DNA of 64,000 bases. It comes from Glandiceps talaboti. Lineage: Eukaryota; Hemichordata; Enteropneusta; Spengelidae. A model generated the notes under the pieces. That model saw only the letters and a program-made list of their open reading frames with translations. It was not told the DNA's origin and searched no databases. Location of the stretch: assembly GCF_964340395.1 (NCBI RefSeq), contig NC_135567.1, forward strand, positions 4,150,899 through 4,214,898. The letters run 5' to 3'. The position numbers and the translations under genes were made by a program. This document shows positions 52,267-63,385 of this stretch, piece by piece; the first letter of the stretch is position 1, and each line of letters opens with the position of its first letter.

Positions 52267-53150
52267 CTTTCTTCATAAATCTATCTTGTTAACTTCATCC
52301 CTCATTTTGTAGAGATCAGCTTTATGGAATTCGTAAATTTTCCTTGGTTTTCTGCAGTTGAATTTTGCTTAAAGATCATGAGTGCAGTTGGAATATCGTA
52401 GTCAATTATGCCTGGTATTACTTGGCATCTATTTACGAGTTCAGGGTTTGATGTGAACAGTAACTCTAAGATGTTAACGCCTCGAGTTGGTTTATTTACC
52501 GTTTATTTTAGTAAAAGGTTAGCTGCTATTTGAAGTAGCTTGTTACACAGACCAGTTATGTGACTTCCTTGATGAATTGACTGTGTTTCCCATATGATGT
52601 CACCAAGGTTAAAGTCACCACCTAGTAGGACATTACAAGATTGTTTTGCCATCTAGTAGGACATTACAAGATTGTTTTGCCATCTACTAGGACATTACAA
52701 GATTGTTTTGCCATCTACTAGGACATTACAAGATTGTTTTGCCATCTACTAGGACATTACAAGATTGTTTTGCCATCTAGTAGGACATTACAAGATTGTT
52801 TTGCCATCTAGTAGGACATTACAAGATTGTTTTGTACCAGTTAGGTTTGACATAGCAGTTTCCAGTTGGTCCACTTTATCGATCTTGGTGTCTGGTGGTT
52901 TATAAAAGCAACCAACAAGGCAAGGTTTTGGCTATCAGTTTTGTTGATTTCCAGTTACGATCATGGATTTTTGTGTCGTGATAAAGATGCCACCTCCATG
53001 TATTGTCCTGTCTCTCCTGATGACATTGTAATCAGGGTAAAATATTTAACTTGTTTGTATAGAACTGCCAATTTTAGATTCGGTCCCCCATATGATGATA
53101 TCAGTCTCTATTGATTCTGCCATAGCTGCAAAATCTGCAGTTTACATTTG
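51300..53150 (-). mobile_element. Second decayed LINE, Jockey/CR1-like, minus strand
   Basis: The minus-strand endonuclease part (from about 52690) includes KQSCNVLLGGDFNLGDIIWE. The region down to 51640 is broken. The C-terminal RT frame (51640-51323) reads ITLTAYANRTLGFLRWNLKS, then TQRRAACFVLQRYTKTDSGT. It lies between the two mirror-image LINEs and differs from them in family. It contains a 31-bp expansion at 52623-52834 and a TTTA microsatellite at 52217-52266. Confidence 0.82.
52623..52834. repeat. 31-bp VNTR grown from the LINE endonuclease motif (7 copies)
   Basis: The unit TAGTAGGACATTACAAGATT followed by GTTTTGCCATC repeats at 31-base steps, alternating TAGTAGG and TACTAGG. On the minus strand the first unit is the codons for KQSCNVLL just before GGDFN. 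The expansion thus began inside a coding motif and shifts the frame. Confidence 0.92.
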
Positions 53151-53199
53151 ATGCTGTTACAATTGACCACGGCTATAATTCAACAGAGACATGTGACCC

Positions 53200-53655
53200 T
53201 CTGGCCATAAGATTTATTAAAACTGCCTCGTGGTTAGAGTAAGAGTAGCTTTTCAGCAGAACAAAGATTTGGTGTTGAAACATAACATTTATACTATTCT
53301 ACAGATTAAAAATGGCAAAGTAAATAAAAAAGGAAAGACATAACAGCACGCATAGAAGGAAAAATCAACACTATATATAAAAACATACCCATTATAGAAA
53401 ACAACCAGTTAAGATCAACCACTTCCTATAAAACCGACCATTAAATTGTATTACTTGAAATGTTGTCTTAAAATATGTCTTTAAAACTAAGTTTTAAAAT
53501 GTCAATAGTCTTTCTTATTTCAAATGGAAGCCAATTCAAGAGAGAGGGTGCTCGCACTTGAAAAGCCATCTGACCCTAAGATTTATTGAAATTGCCATGT
53601 GGTTGGACTACGAGTAGCTTTTCAGCAAAACAAAGATTTGGTGTTGAAACATATA
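53200..53655. repeat. Direct repeat pair of about 85 bp, 370 bp apart
   Basis: TAAGATTTATTAAAACTGCC, then AGAGTAGCTTTTCAGCA and AACAAAGATTTGGTGTTGAA at about 53207-53283 recur in the same order at about 53577-53653. The outer copy belongs to the 3' region of the minus-strand LINE at 53470-56287, so the inner copy is a partial duplication or a second 3' end of the same family. Confidence 0.8.
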
Positions 53656-56287
53656 TACTAATTAAATCTGACAGGTATAATGGTGCCACATGGTTGATTA
53701 TTTTGATAGTGATCAGTAGGATTTTGAAATTAATCCTGACCTCAACTGGAAGCCAATTTGAGTCAATGAGTACAGGAGTAATATGGTTAACACTACGTGT
53801 ATTGACGAGACAGGATGCAGCATTCTAAAGTGATTGCACACAATATACCTGGTATTTTGAAATTCCATACAATAGACCATTGCTGTAATCGAGCCAGGAA
53901 GTCACAAATATATGTATTAATTTCTCTGTACAGGCTTTGTCTAACAGTTTGCAAATGTTTCCATTCTTGTATAATGAAAAGTAAACATTCTTGCAAATAT
54001 ACGCTACGATACCATATATTTTATTACCCGACCAAAAAGAGAAGAGAAAAATGACATCACAAATGTAAATACAAAGAAGCAAACAATCAGATCGGATAAC
54101 AGGAGTCAGAAAATAGCAATGCTAATCGTGTCTGATGCCTGGAAACAGTAAATAAGGGTATAAGTTTAGGGTGTAAATAATTATACAAAATGTAGATCTA
54201 CCCTCATTCCCCTTCCTTCTCACAACCCCCCCCCCCCCCAATATCTTTGAGCGGCAAAATATAAGGAAGGCATATATTATATTAAAACTTTATACTGTTA
54301 TAAGGTATTCTCTTTCAATAAATCTTTATATAATGTTATATAATGCTATGAATCACTGTTTTCTCGGTTCGTTTCTGGTGACCTGATTTATTGAATTCCA
54401 TGTGTTTGCACCTGTGTATGTCATTGATTGTTTACCATAATATGTTTCAACAGAAGGTACCCATAAATTATCCTGGTATTTTTGTATTGTAGTCATAGTT
54501 TAACAAATTAAAGTATTCATTAATATGGTGTGGCAAATATTTGTGCAGCAAACAAAGGTACTGACCAAACATCTATGCAGCTTATATACATAGAGAATCT
54601 AGCTAATTATGACATCCTCTAATGGAGCTGTATATAATGTGAATAGCATAGGACCTACAACTGATCATTGTTGGACACCGTACTTTAAATGTGACATAGA
54701 AGATGTTGCAGACATCACTTTGACATGTTGATGGCGATTGGGAATGTATGATATAAACCAGGCTAGAGCTGTGCCAGTGACACCAAAACGAAATTCCAGT
54801 CTATTTAACAAAATGTTATGGTCGATTTGACCACGACTGCTGATAGATCCAACATGATAAGACTGACAGCCTTCTTATTATTTCAATCAGCAGCTCATTG
54901 TTGCTGGGCACCGAGCCCATTCCGAAGCGTCGAGACCTTGGTTTCGAAGTACTCTAGAAATTTGTATGGAATATTCTTGACAGGGATGTCACATGTATTG
55001 GTTTTTAATGCCTGGGTACTAGATAACTCAGAAACGGTGTTGTATAGCTTTTTGTTGTCTGCTTCCTCTCTTCAAGTCCAATGATAGGTTGATTTCGGTT
55101 TATCGTACAGACGGAAGTATTCAAGTCTTTTGGTTAGAAAAAAATAGCGATCAATTTCAAATTGCGAAATACGCCATTTAGGTTCAAACTTACGCATATC
55201 TTTCCTCAACACTATGAGTTCGTCGCAAAACCACAAGACCAACACTTTAGAGTGCAGAATGTCAGTGATATTTACCGTATCACGTGAATCAGTCTTCAAC
55301 ATAAAAATCGAAGTCAACTGCAAATAGAACATTTTGGTAGATGATAGATTGCAATAACATGCAGAGACTGACTTGTTGATCGGAAAATTATATCTAGTGA
55401 CTCAAATAAATGGGAGGTTTTCAATGGCGCGGAGATTCGAACGGGTTAATATAGCTCCTTAAACATCAATTCGAATAGAACAACAATACTGATGGACAGT
55501 TTAGCCACTGATCTACAGAAGCAAATCAATGATCGTAGGATCAGCGTCACTCTTTAGCCATGTTTCTGTAATGTTGAAAATATTCAGATTTTCGACAAAC
55601 AGTTTTGACGCAAGAGCAGCAATCTTCCCATTGACAGAACAGGCATTCAACAGGGTAGCATTCAAATGTAATTTCTGGAAACAAGTTGAGATCCTTGGGA
55701 TTTTCAGTAAATACAGTCACGTTTTCTTTCTTTTAAGGGTGTACTCACAGTTTACATAGCATTAACTCACTATAATTACTTCATTAACAATTTGAATTTG
55801 CTGCAGTGTCCATTCCAGCACCTGTTATATATGAAACACAGCACCTGTTATATATGAAGCTGAATGACTTCGAAGTTCGCCAACTGGTTATAATTGTTTG
55901 AATCGAAAATATTGGTTTGTGATGTTTGTGTCCAGCTATTCAACCACGCAGTTTTAAAAAAAGAATTGAGGGGCTGTCTTGTACTTGCATAGTATATCAT
56001 TTGTTCTGTTAGCCATACCACATCCCCCAAGACACTGAAGTAGGTTGAATGACAAAGACCGGGAGGATGTGTTGATTCTGGTGCTACAACACATATACTC
56101 AGAAGGGCTCTGCGAAATTACTAATTCAGCAAAGGACTAAAACCCTGCTACAGTTCACAGGCCGGTTCCAGGTATCGCAATAAAACAATCAGTAGAAATA
56201 CAGAGGTAAAATGGCAAATGTGCAGGTTAAAGTCTTTTTAAAACTGGGAGCACGCTCAACAGGTAGGCAGCCGATCAACAGCGCCAT
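53470..56287 (-). mobile_element. Third decayed LINE, mirror image of the one at 47772
   Basis: Its 5' end at about 56287 (GATGGCGCTGTTGATCGGCT) matches the 5' end of the plus-strand LINE. Going down: an endonuclease-linker frame at 55332-55072 (KVLVLWFCDELIVLRKDMRK), RT pieces at 54900-54600 (DHNILLNRLEFRFGVTGTAL, VVGPMLFTLYTAPLED), then TSWLDYSNGLLYGISKYQ near 53890, and a tail with RAPSLLNWLPFEIRKTIDIL near 53540. Stops and shifts make it inactive. Confidence 0.85.
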
Positions 56288-57440
56288 CTACGGCATCTTC
56301 CTTTGTTGTTCCATACCGGCCAATTCATATGACAATGTTTATTCTTATGATATGAGACTTTCAATATATTAATATTTCTGTTTGGTATTAGGGGTAAATA
56401 TTGTGATGTACTTTAGCTGACCTCACTTTAAAAAAAAATTATTCAATTTTGATTCCACTTGTGTGGGTGGTTTTTATCATTTCTTATTCTTGTAAAACAA
56501 TCATGTGTACAAGAACTTTGCATTTCCCAATAATACAATTCATTTTTAGAATAAACTTAGGATTATTTGGTTTCCATGGACTTAGTGAGAATTTAAACCC
56601 CTTTCAAGTTTCGTCATTCAATTTATGGTAGTATTTTCAGTAAAATGAAACATTTGAATTTGATATTTCGAAGCCTTCTTGACATAGCTAATCATTTGTC
56701 TCGTACAGATTAATGTTCTATGTAAATTCATGTTATACCAGGCAAACCGTTAAATTTAAATTTTAGTCAGTACCTAAATGTCTGATTGCGGGACAAATCA
56801 GAGCTCAATTACAATGTCGATATTTTTCTGATTCAATTCTTACAATAGTATTATTATTAACAGAGCAGACAGATAAATTAAAGAAACTAAACACCCCTTT
56901 TAACACTAATATGGTTTTAAAGTATCATTTCAGTCTATCACATGTTTGTGTAAATTTATAACGATGATAATGACAGGAGTAAATAAAAGAATGATGTGAA
57001 AGATATTGGCAGTTTAGTTTGGTGACAAGAATTGTGAAGAGAATGGGAATCACATCATATCTTCATGTCATAGTGAACCTTCAATATAAGTAAACTAAAG
57101 CTTACCAGATTTAAAGTGAATGCCTTCCGTAAGGAATTTCATGATTTATGCAAGAAATTTAGCTCTATATGTGATTCGTCAACTCCCAATGAAAGTTAAT
57201 AGTTGTCAAAAATGTTTTAAAAAATTACTTAAGTCTAATTACTCAAATTGGTCATTAATATTCAAGGGGTGAACAAATGTGATGGTCATGAAAAATGATA
57301 ATTGTTATTAAATTCATGTTGTCCTTCCACGTTTCAATTAAGCTGATGTGATAGACTCTATCACAAAATGAGACACACAAATGCTTCTATTAAAACTCTA
57401 AAATGCTAACACATCGTCTGGCTAAACTTACATGTTTTAT
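56288..57440. other. Intergenic stretch with one copy of a diverged repeat
   Basis: At 57107-57240 ACCAGATTTAAAGTGAATGC, CTTCCGTAA and TATGCAAGAAATTTAGCTCT form a block that recurs at 60667-60775 (partner listed with 59426-61215). On the plus strand this copy reads RFKVNAFRKEFHDLCKKFSS and then a stop; the other copy is out of frame. No gene is supported. Confidence 0.5.
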
Positions 57441-57479
57441 AATATATACATGCAGACACCCATTTCATTCCATCCATCC

Positions 57480-57620
57480 ATACATACATACATACATAAT
57501 ATTGCATACATGCAAGCATCATATGCCCTTGAATGAATGAATGAATGAATGAATGAATGAATGAATGAACGAATGAATAAATAAATACATAAGTAAGTAA
57601 GTAAATCATAACTAACTAAA

Positions 57621-57655
<35 letters not shown>

Positions 57656-57663
57656 ATAAATAA
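57480..57663. repeat. Cluster of tetranucleotide microsatellites
   Basis: CATA repeats (57480-57497), GAAT repeats (57533-57580), AAGT repeats (57590-57603) and ACTA/AACT repeats (57613-57663) follow each other. Confidence 0.92.
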
Positions 57664-58942
57664 ATAAGTACAATGGAATTTTATGAGCACCCATCCTTCC
57701 TTTGAAATGAAAACAATATAAACAAACTAAAAAAATACTTAAGTCTGCGATATTTATTGACAAAGGTAACTACAATGTATCTTGCATCTCTAAAAAATAA
57801 AATATGTACAACTCTTGAATCCAAACATCCTATCGCCTGACATTAATACAAATAAAAGAAAGGTTAAAATTCATTCCTTACTATGTTGATACTTGCCATT
57901 GGTGAACCTTATATAACATCATTTTATGAGTCCTACTCCGAATGTAATATAAAGGTAAAGTTGTAAAGGTTAATGTCACTCCAGGAAATAAATATATTGT
58001 TATCAACTAGTTACTGGTAAGTTACTTTATGATTTCATGTCATATAAATATATCTATTCAACTAATACTCATGTATGTCTGCTAAGTCTAATAATGCTAC
58101 ATGCAGATCAATTCATGAATATTCATTGCTAAAGTAATACATATGTATGTAATCCAAGTCCCATAATGCAACACCGTGGACCACTATAGTTTGTTTTGTA
58201 GTTACTTGGTAATCTACAAAATCTATGTGATGTGAAATTATGAGTTGACTCTCCAGACCCCAAAGTTTATGAAAGCCACCTTATATCCTGGAGTGGTGTC
58301 TCTTTCATTCAGCTTAGTTTTCACTAATACAAACCTATTGCTTGTGTATTGTCATGTTGTCACTTTATGCTTAACCTGAGTACAAATGTATGCCAAAGAC
58401 AATCTCAACTGAAATCTATAAATGACCTAGAGTTCATATATAATAACTTTCAGTGTGTCTCAATACTGTATTGTAAATTTGCATCCAGTCAGACAATGGG
58501 TCTATAAACAGTACTATAACAATATTTAAAAAATCATAAAACTACAGAAATTAGATAACTTTAAAAATTTAAATAACATTTTAAAAAGAACAATAAAGAA
58601 AGTGGTGTCGAAGCACAACTTTGTTATTTTTACCAACAGCCTCAGGCTTTGTTGACTAAGTTGTTTTCATACATCCTCACACACTTTACTGAGCCTCTAG
58701 CAAGACTGAACCTGTAGTTCATTCCTACTAATAAATCTATAAAGGTGAATTCTATCATAACTAGATATGCACATATCAAGTACTGTATTAAAACTGTCAC
58801 TTAACAAGTCTTTTATATCCAGCTCAACAAACATACACTAGAAACAGTGTTGTGTATTATTTCATGATTTCTCAACCTGAAATTGATATCACATCATTCT
58901 GTAATAAATTATCAATTACTGAAGAACAAGTCATCCATAATG
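57664..58942. other. Intergenic stretch, one copy of a 110-bp repeat
   Basis: The block at 58215-58325 (GTGAAATTATGAGTTGACTC, TCCAGACCCCAAAGTTTATG) recurs at 60330-60410. Otherwise AT-rich and featureless. Confidence 0.5.
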
Positions 58943-58950
58943 TATGTATG

Positions 58951-58984
<34 letters not shown>

Positions 58985-59425
58985 TGTATGTATGTATGTA
59001 TGTATGTATGTATGTATGTATGTATCATGTATGTATGTATGTATGTATGTATGTATGTATGTATGTATGTATGTATGTATGTATGTATGTATGTATGTAT
59101 GTATGTATGTATCATGTATGTATGTATGTATGTATGCATGTATGTATGTATGTATGTATGTATGTATGTATGTATCATGTATGTATGTATGTATGTATGT
59201 ATGTATGTATGTATGTATCATGTATGTATGTATGTGTGTATGTATGTATGTATGTATGTATCATGTATGTATGTATGTATGTATGTATGTATGTATGTAT
59301 GTATGTATGCATGCATGTATGTATGTATGTATGTATGTATGTATGTATCATGTATGTATGTATGTATGTATGTATGTATGTATGTATGTATGTATGTATG
59401 TATGTATGTATGGATGGATGTATGT
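58943..59425. repeat. Long TATG microsatellite with TATC interruptions
   Basis: About 480 bases of TATG units. Units ending in TATCATG interrupt at about 59023, 59113, 59173, 59217, 59259 and 59347, with rare TATGCATG changes near 59130 and 59307. The frames on both strands (CMYVCMYV and HTYIHTYI) are artefacts of the repeat. Confidence 0.97.
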
Positions 59426-61215
59426 GTTGTGTACCTGTATGTACATTTTTATGCCAACAATTGCACAATTCGTAGGACTGCACTGTGCTTGTCAACTGTG
59501 CTAGCTTGTACTATATGGTGGTGCCATCGAATCTATATGTGTATGTGTATCATTTCATGCATGCAGGACTCTGTGTAATATGATGCTTGTAATGAGTAGT
59601 GACTCATATGTAAATTTAATTCTGAAAAGTTGCCACAGGGTTTCTCACCAATTCTTTGCACTACACAGTCAATGGTATTAGTCAGTTCTCATACAGATTA
59701 ATGGTGGTTACAAACTATTTTAATGTATTTAAAAGTAAAATATTCTGGGAAGATTTTGAACTTAAGTTTTAAGAATTGCTTTTTACCCAACATTGAACTA
59801 TGGATCTCTGCCCATAATGAAGACTAAGTTCAATGTCATGATCAGAGACATGCAACTAGGAAATTGGTTTTTGGTAAAGTCCTTACTAATTTTTCACATA
59901 CCAGAAATGTAGTTGTAAGCAAATAATATGATTAGCAGAAGGAATTTCATCATTATTTAGATACTACATATACCAAGGCAAGTGCTACTCAAGTCGGTGT
60001 AAATACCAATAAATTTGAAATGTCAACAAACTTTGAAAAAAACAATTATTGATATAATTCCTGCATAAAAAATGTTGTGAATTAACAAACTGTAAGGGCT
60101 GCATCATGAATATACTGTGACTGTGATAAAGTATAAAAGGAGATGACGCACCATATATAGTGATGTGTACATGTTTATGCATACTATACTTTGTCTTTCT
60201 GTTAATACTAGATGTTTCCATACAAATGACTTAATTAATTAGAAGTATACTGCAACACATATAATTGATAGCAGTAATTAAAGGACAATCAAAATGATGT
60301 CACATGGCCATAAAGCGAAATGACTGTGGTGTGAAATCATGAAATGACTCTCCAGAACCAAACATTCATGAAAATACATTTATTTCTTAGAGTAGGGGTT
60401 CCTCTTAAAGGGTGTATGTTGGTTACCAGAATGACTCGCAACAGTGACAAATGTTCAGAGACTTGAGAAAGTCTATAAAGGTAGTCTCTAAGGACTTCAT
60501 TGATAGACAAGCTCCAGTCTGTGTACAGTTTTCTCTCTTTATGTCAAATAACATATTTCAACGTAATTGTTTTCTTTTGTGTGAAATAGCGACCTGAGTG
60601 GTGAGTGATTGTGAACAGTCACACAAACAGTTAGATCTGAACTAGTATGTAGGGAAAATATTTTTACCAGATTTCAACTGAATGCCTTCCGTAATCTTGC
60701 AATTTATGCAAGAAATTTAGCTCTACATCTTTGATTTTCCAAGTCCCAGTGAACGTTAGTTGTCAAAAATTATGTTCAAATGTCCGCTTCCTATTGTTAA
60801 CACAGGAAAGCTTGCTATCCTTGACTTCAGTCTGCTTTCGCGAACCCCTACATACCCGGGATATGTACACCCGTTTCCATGGCAAATAATAAACGAAATT
60901 CAAACCCTCATAACATTGCTACTATGCATCAGAAAGTTTACATAATTCGTGATAAGCACCTAAACACTTTAATACAGTGAAGTGATACGGTATTATTGCC
61001 CTACTTCGTCCCTGGGTAAAGTGTATACATTCCTGTTTCTAACGAGATTGACAGACGCACCATCTGCTGCAAATCCTATAAGTTTCTACTTCCAACTTTC
61101 ATCAACTTTGTTACATATAGTTTTTTGTCACACTAACATCACCATTGGCATGTGCGTGTTGAACTTCCTTCTGTTCTGCTAAATTAACCTTAAGTTTACA
61201 AGTAGGTTTGTTTAC
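59426..61215. other. Intergenic stretch with repeat partners
   Basis: It contains the second copies of the blocks named above, at 60330-60410 and 60667-60775, in the opposite order to the first copies. No credible gene is seen. Confidence 0.5.
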
Positions 61216-61404
61216 TCATCGCATGTAGACTATTTCACACTCCTGCATAGCTCTATCAGTGTCGCAGTCAATCAAATTAGAAAAATATTTAGTTTCGTTT
61301 CTGATATCGTTATCTAAGTCATTCCTGATTCGTCCAGCAATTGTTCTGATCATCTCCGAGCATTTGTGAATGTTATCATAGGTTGGCTTTAATACCGACG
61401 CCAT
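61216..61404 (-). CDS. Candidate first coding exon, family unknown
   Basis: On the minus strand AAAAAATGGCGTCGG at 61404 is a good start context. The frame reads MASVLKPTYDNIHKCSEMIR, then an amphipathic segment (IRNDLDNDIRNETKYFSNLI) and stops at 61216-61218. A consensus donor (GTAAAC) follows directly after the stop; an earlier donor GTGAAA would leave phase 1. It might be the N-terminus of the ROCO gene or of an unrelated short gene. No match to exon 40031-40129 can be shown. Confidence 0.35.
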   Translation of the reverse strand: MASVLKPTYDNIHKCSEMIRTIAGRIRNDLDNDIRNETKYFSNLIDCDTDRAMQECEIVYMR

Positions 61405-61861
61405 TTTTTTCTGAGCAGTAGCAATAACTCGGAAATAGTGAAAATGTCAGTTCTTGTTTGGCTATCAGATAGGCAATATTTATCTTTATTTTTATTTCTG
61501 CTATTCTGTTATCATCATTCAAGTAATAGGATCTACAAGTGTATTACCACAAAAGTGGAAACGGTGGTCAATGTAACCCTGTTTTCGAAATGCTATCGAA
61601 GGTCAAATATATGTACTATGTGTTTCTGTATATCTCCGCGTATATACCACATCGTGATGTAGTGAAGTAAGAACACACTCGTCTAACTTCTTTCGAAAAC
61701 TTCGTTCGAATGCACGCTAATCTCAAATATTTTAGTGCCTCAAAGTCGCCAGCAATGTAGTTATCGCAAATTTATCGTTTCAAATTAATTTTTCCTCAGT
61801 GTATCTTTTGTGTAACTGTACACATGTAGTCTCTAGCTGTAGTTGTCTATTCAACACTCTA
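61405..61861. other. Flank upstream of the candidate first exon
   Basis: No repeats or credible frames. It could contain a promoter for the minus-strand candidate exon, but no core element is evident. Confidence 0.35.
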
Positions 61862-61864
61862 TTA

Positions 61865-63016
61865 GGGGAGAACCATTTGAATTCTGGGGAGGGGGGTTTG
61901 GAGAAGTTTGGAAAAAATAATTTGTCGGCAGGTGAAGGAGAAAAAAATAATTTGATCCCATAATGGCTTGAGAAAAAATCTGGGAATTTGATTATATCTC
62001 ATTTTTGTCTCATTTATTGTCAATATTTTGAGCAAGCCCTATGGTTTTTTTCCAGCATTTTTTATATGGGGTTGCTTTCAATTACTGTCAATTAGCATTT
62101 TGTCTGCCATGTGCAAAAATCAGTTTCAACAAACATGTCAAAATGCATTTACAGCAAAAGCTCTCCAATTCCAATGATTATATGCAGTATCACAATACAG
62201 AAAAATATATCATATTCATCAGCTCTTTTCATCACACAGTTTTTATTAATGTGCTTTACTGATATTCTATACGGTATTGCATGTTTCAAATTTCCCTTTC
62301 CACTTTAATGAAAATATTTTGTTTAATATGACCATCCTTCCATTGTTCGTAAGTGATATCTAACTATTTAATGTAAACTGATTTTAGTACATAGCATAGA
62401 AGACAAATATGAATGCAACATTTTATGTATTAAAAACATTCTCAGAAGTTTAAAAAAAAAAGTATCTCAGTCTGCTGCCAATGTAGAATGTCAATGATAA
62501 AGAGTCACTTGAGAGGAACATGAAACAAATGGAGTGGTTAAGAAGTATCAAAAACTCTGTAAAACATGCTTGTAAAATTCCTCTCCAATTGAGATGACTA
62601 TAACTTTACAACATAAACTCTAAGGCATGCTAAATACTTTCTAGAAATGATAAGTTGAACACCAGCTGCTAAATGTTTAACAAATAATACTAACTATCAT
62701 AGAGAAAATCGAGAAATAAACTTTTTATACTAAACTTTGCATAAATATTAGTATTAATAAACATACATAAAATACTGTGACATGAATCAACTTTTAGCAG
62801 AAGCATGGACTGTAAACTGCTACTTATTGCTACTTACACACAACAAGTTAGTTTTGAACCAGTGACATGTAGGTATAGTTATGAACAGCACGTTAGAAAT
62901 TGGTAATCGAAAAAAAAATGGCATTGTTTTCACATATGGAAAAAATAATTTGATGCAGGACTGACCATTTTTTTTTGCTGCTATACCCCCCCCCCCCCAA
63001 CGAAATGGTTCTCCCC
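61865..63016. mobile_element. 1.15-kb Harbinger-like non-autonomous element
   Basis: The ends are GGGGAGAACCATTTGAATTC at the left and the inverse of GGGGAGAACCATTTCGTTGG at the right, each followed by G/C homopolymers. A 3-bp duplication TTA stands at 61862-61864 and 63017-63019. The GGGG-nn-ACCATTTGA pattern relates it to elements beta and gamma (GGGGTGGACCATTTGAT). The interior is AT-rich without a transposase. Confidence 0.8.
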
Positions 63017-63019
63017 TTA

Positions 63020-63385
63020 TGTATTCACAACAATCTTTATGTGTTTTCTATTTTCGTATCATATTTTGCAGTTTTTACGACCATTGCTGTTTCAATGACC
63101 ATTTCGGTTGTATCGACCATTACGTCAACAACGACACTTACGATACTATTATGGTAGCTATGGTTACAACAGTAATGTGTATGATCTTACATGGCTGTAT
63201 GGCTGTATGTATGTATGTATGTATGTATTAATGACTCAAAATAAAACCGTAATAACTGTATACAAAAACTCGTACAGACTTGATCCTGGAATCTCATTAT
63301 AGCAGAAAGCTACAAAAGATTGCCAAAACAGTACATTGTTTAGATGAAGCTCCGAAATGTTATTTCTTTTGCGAGGGAAATAAAA
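63020..63385. other. Short non-coding stretch
   Basis: A small TATG microsatellite lies at 63205-63229. Otherwise nothing is recognised. Confidence 0.5.

Noticed and set aside
58240-58330. Minus-strand frame reading KLNERDTTPGYKVAFINFG
   Set aside because: It lies in a block repeated at 60330-60410, where the frame is not kept, and there is no splice or start support.
58852-59578. Frames of up to 231 codons (CMYV and HTYI repeats)
   Set aside because: They are translations of the TATG microsatellite.
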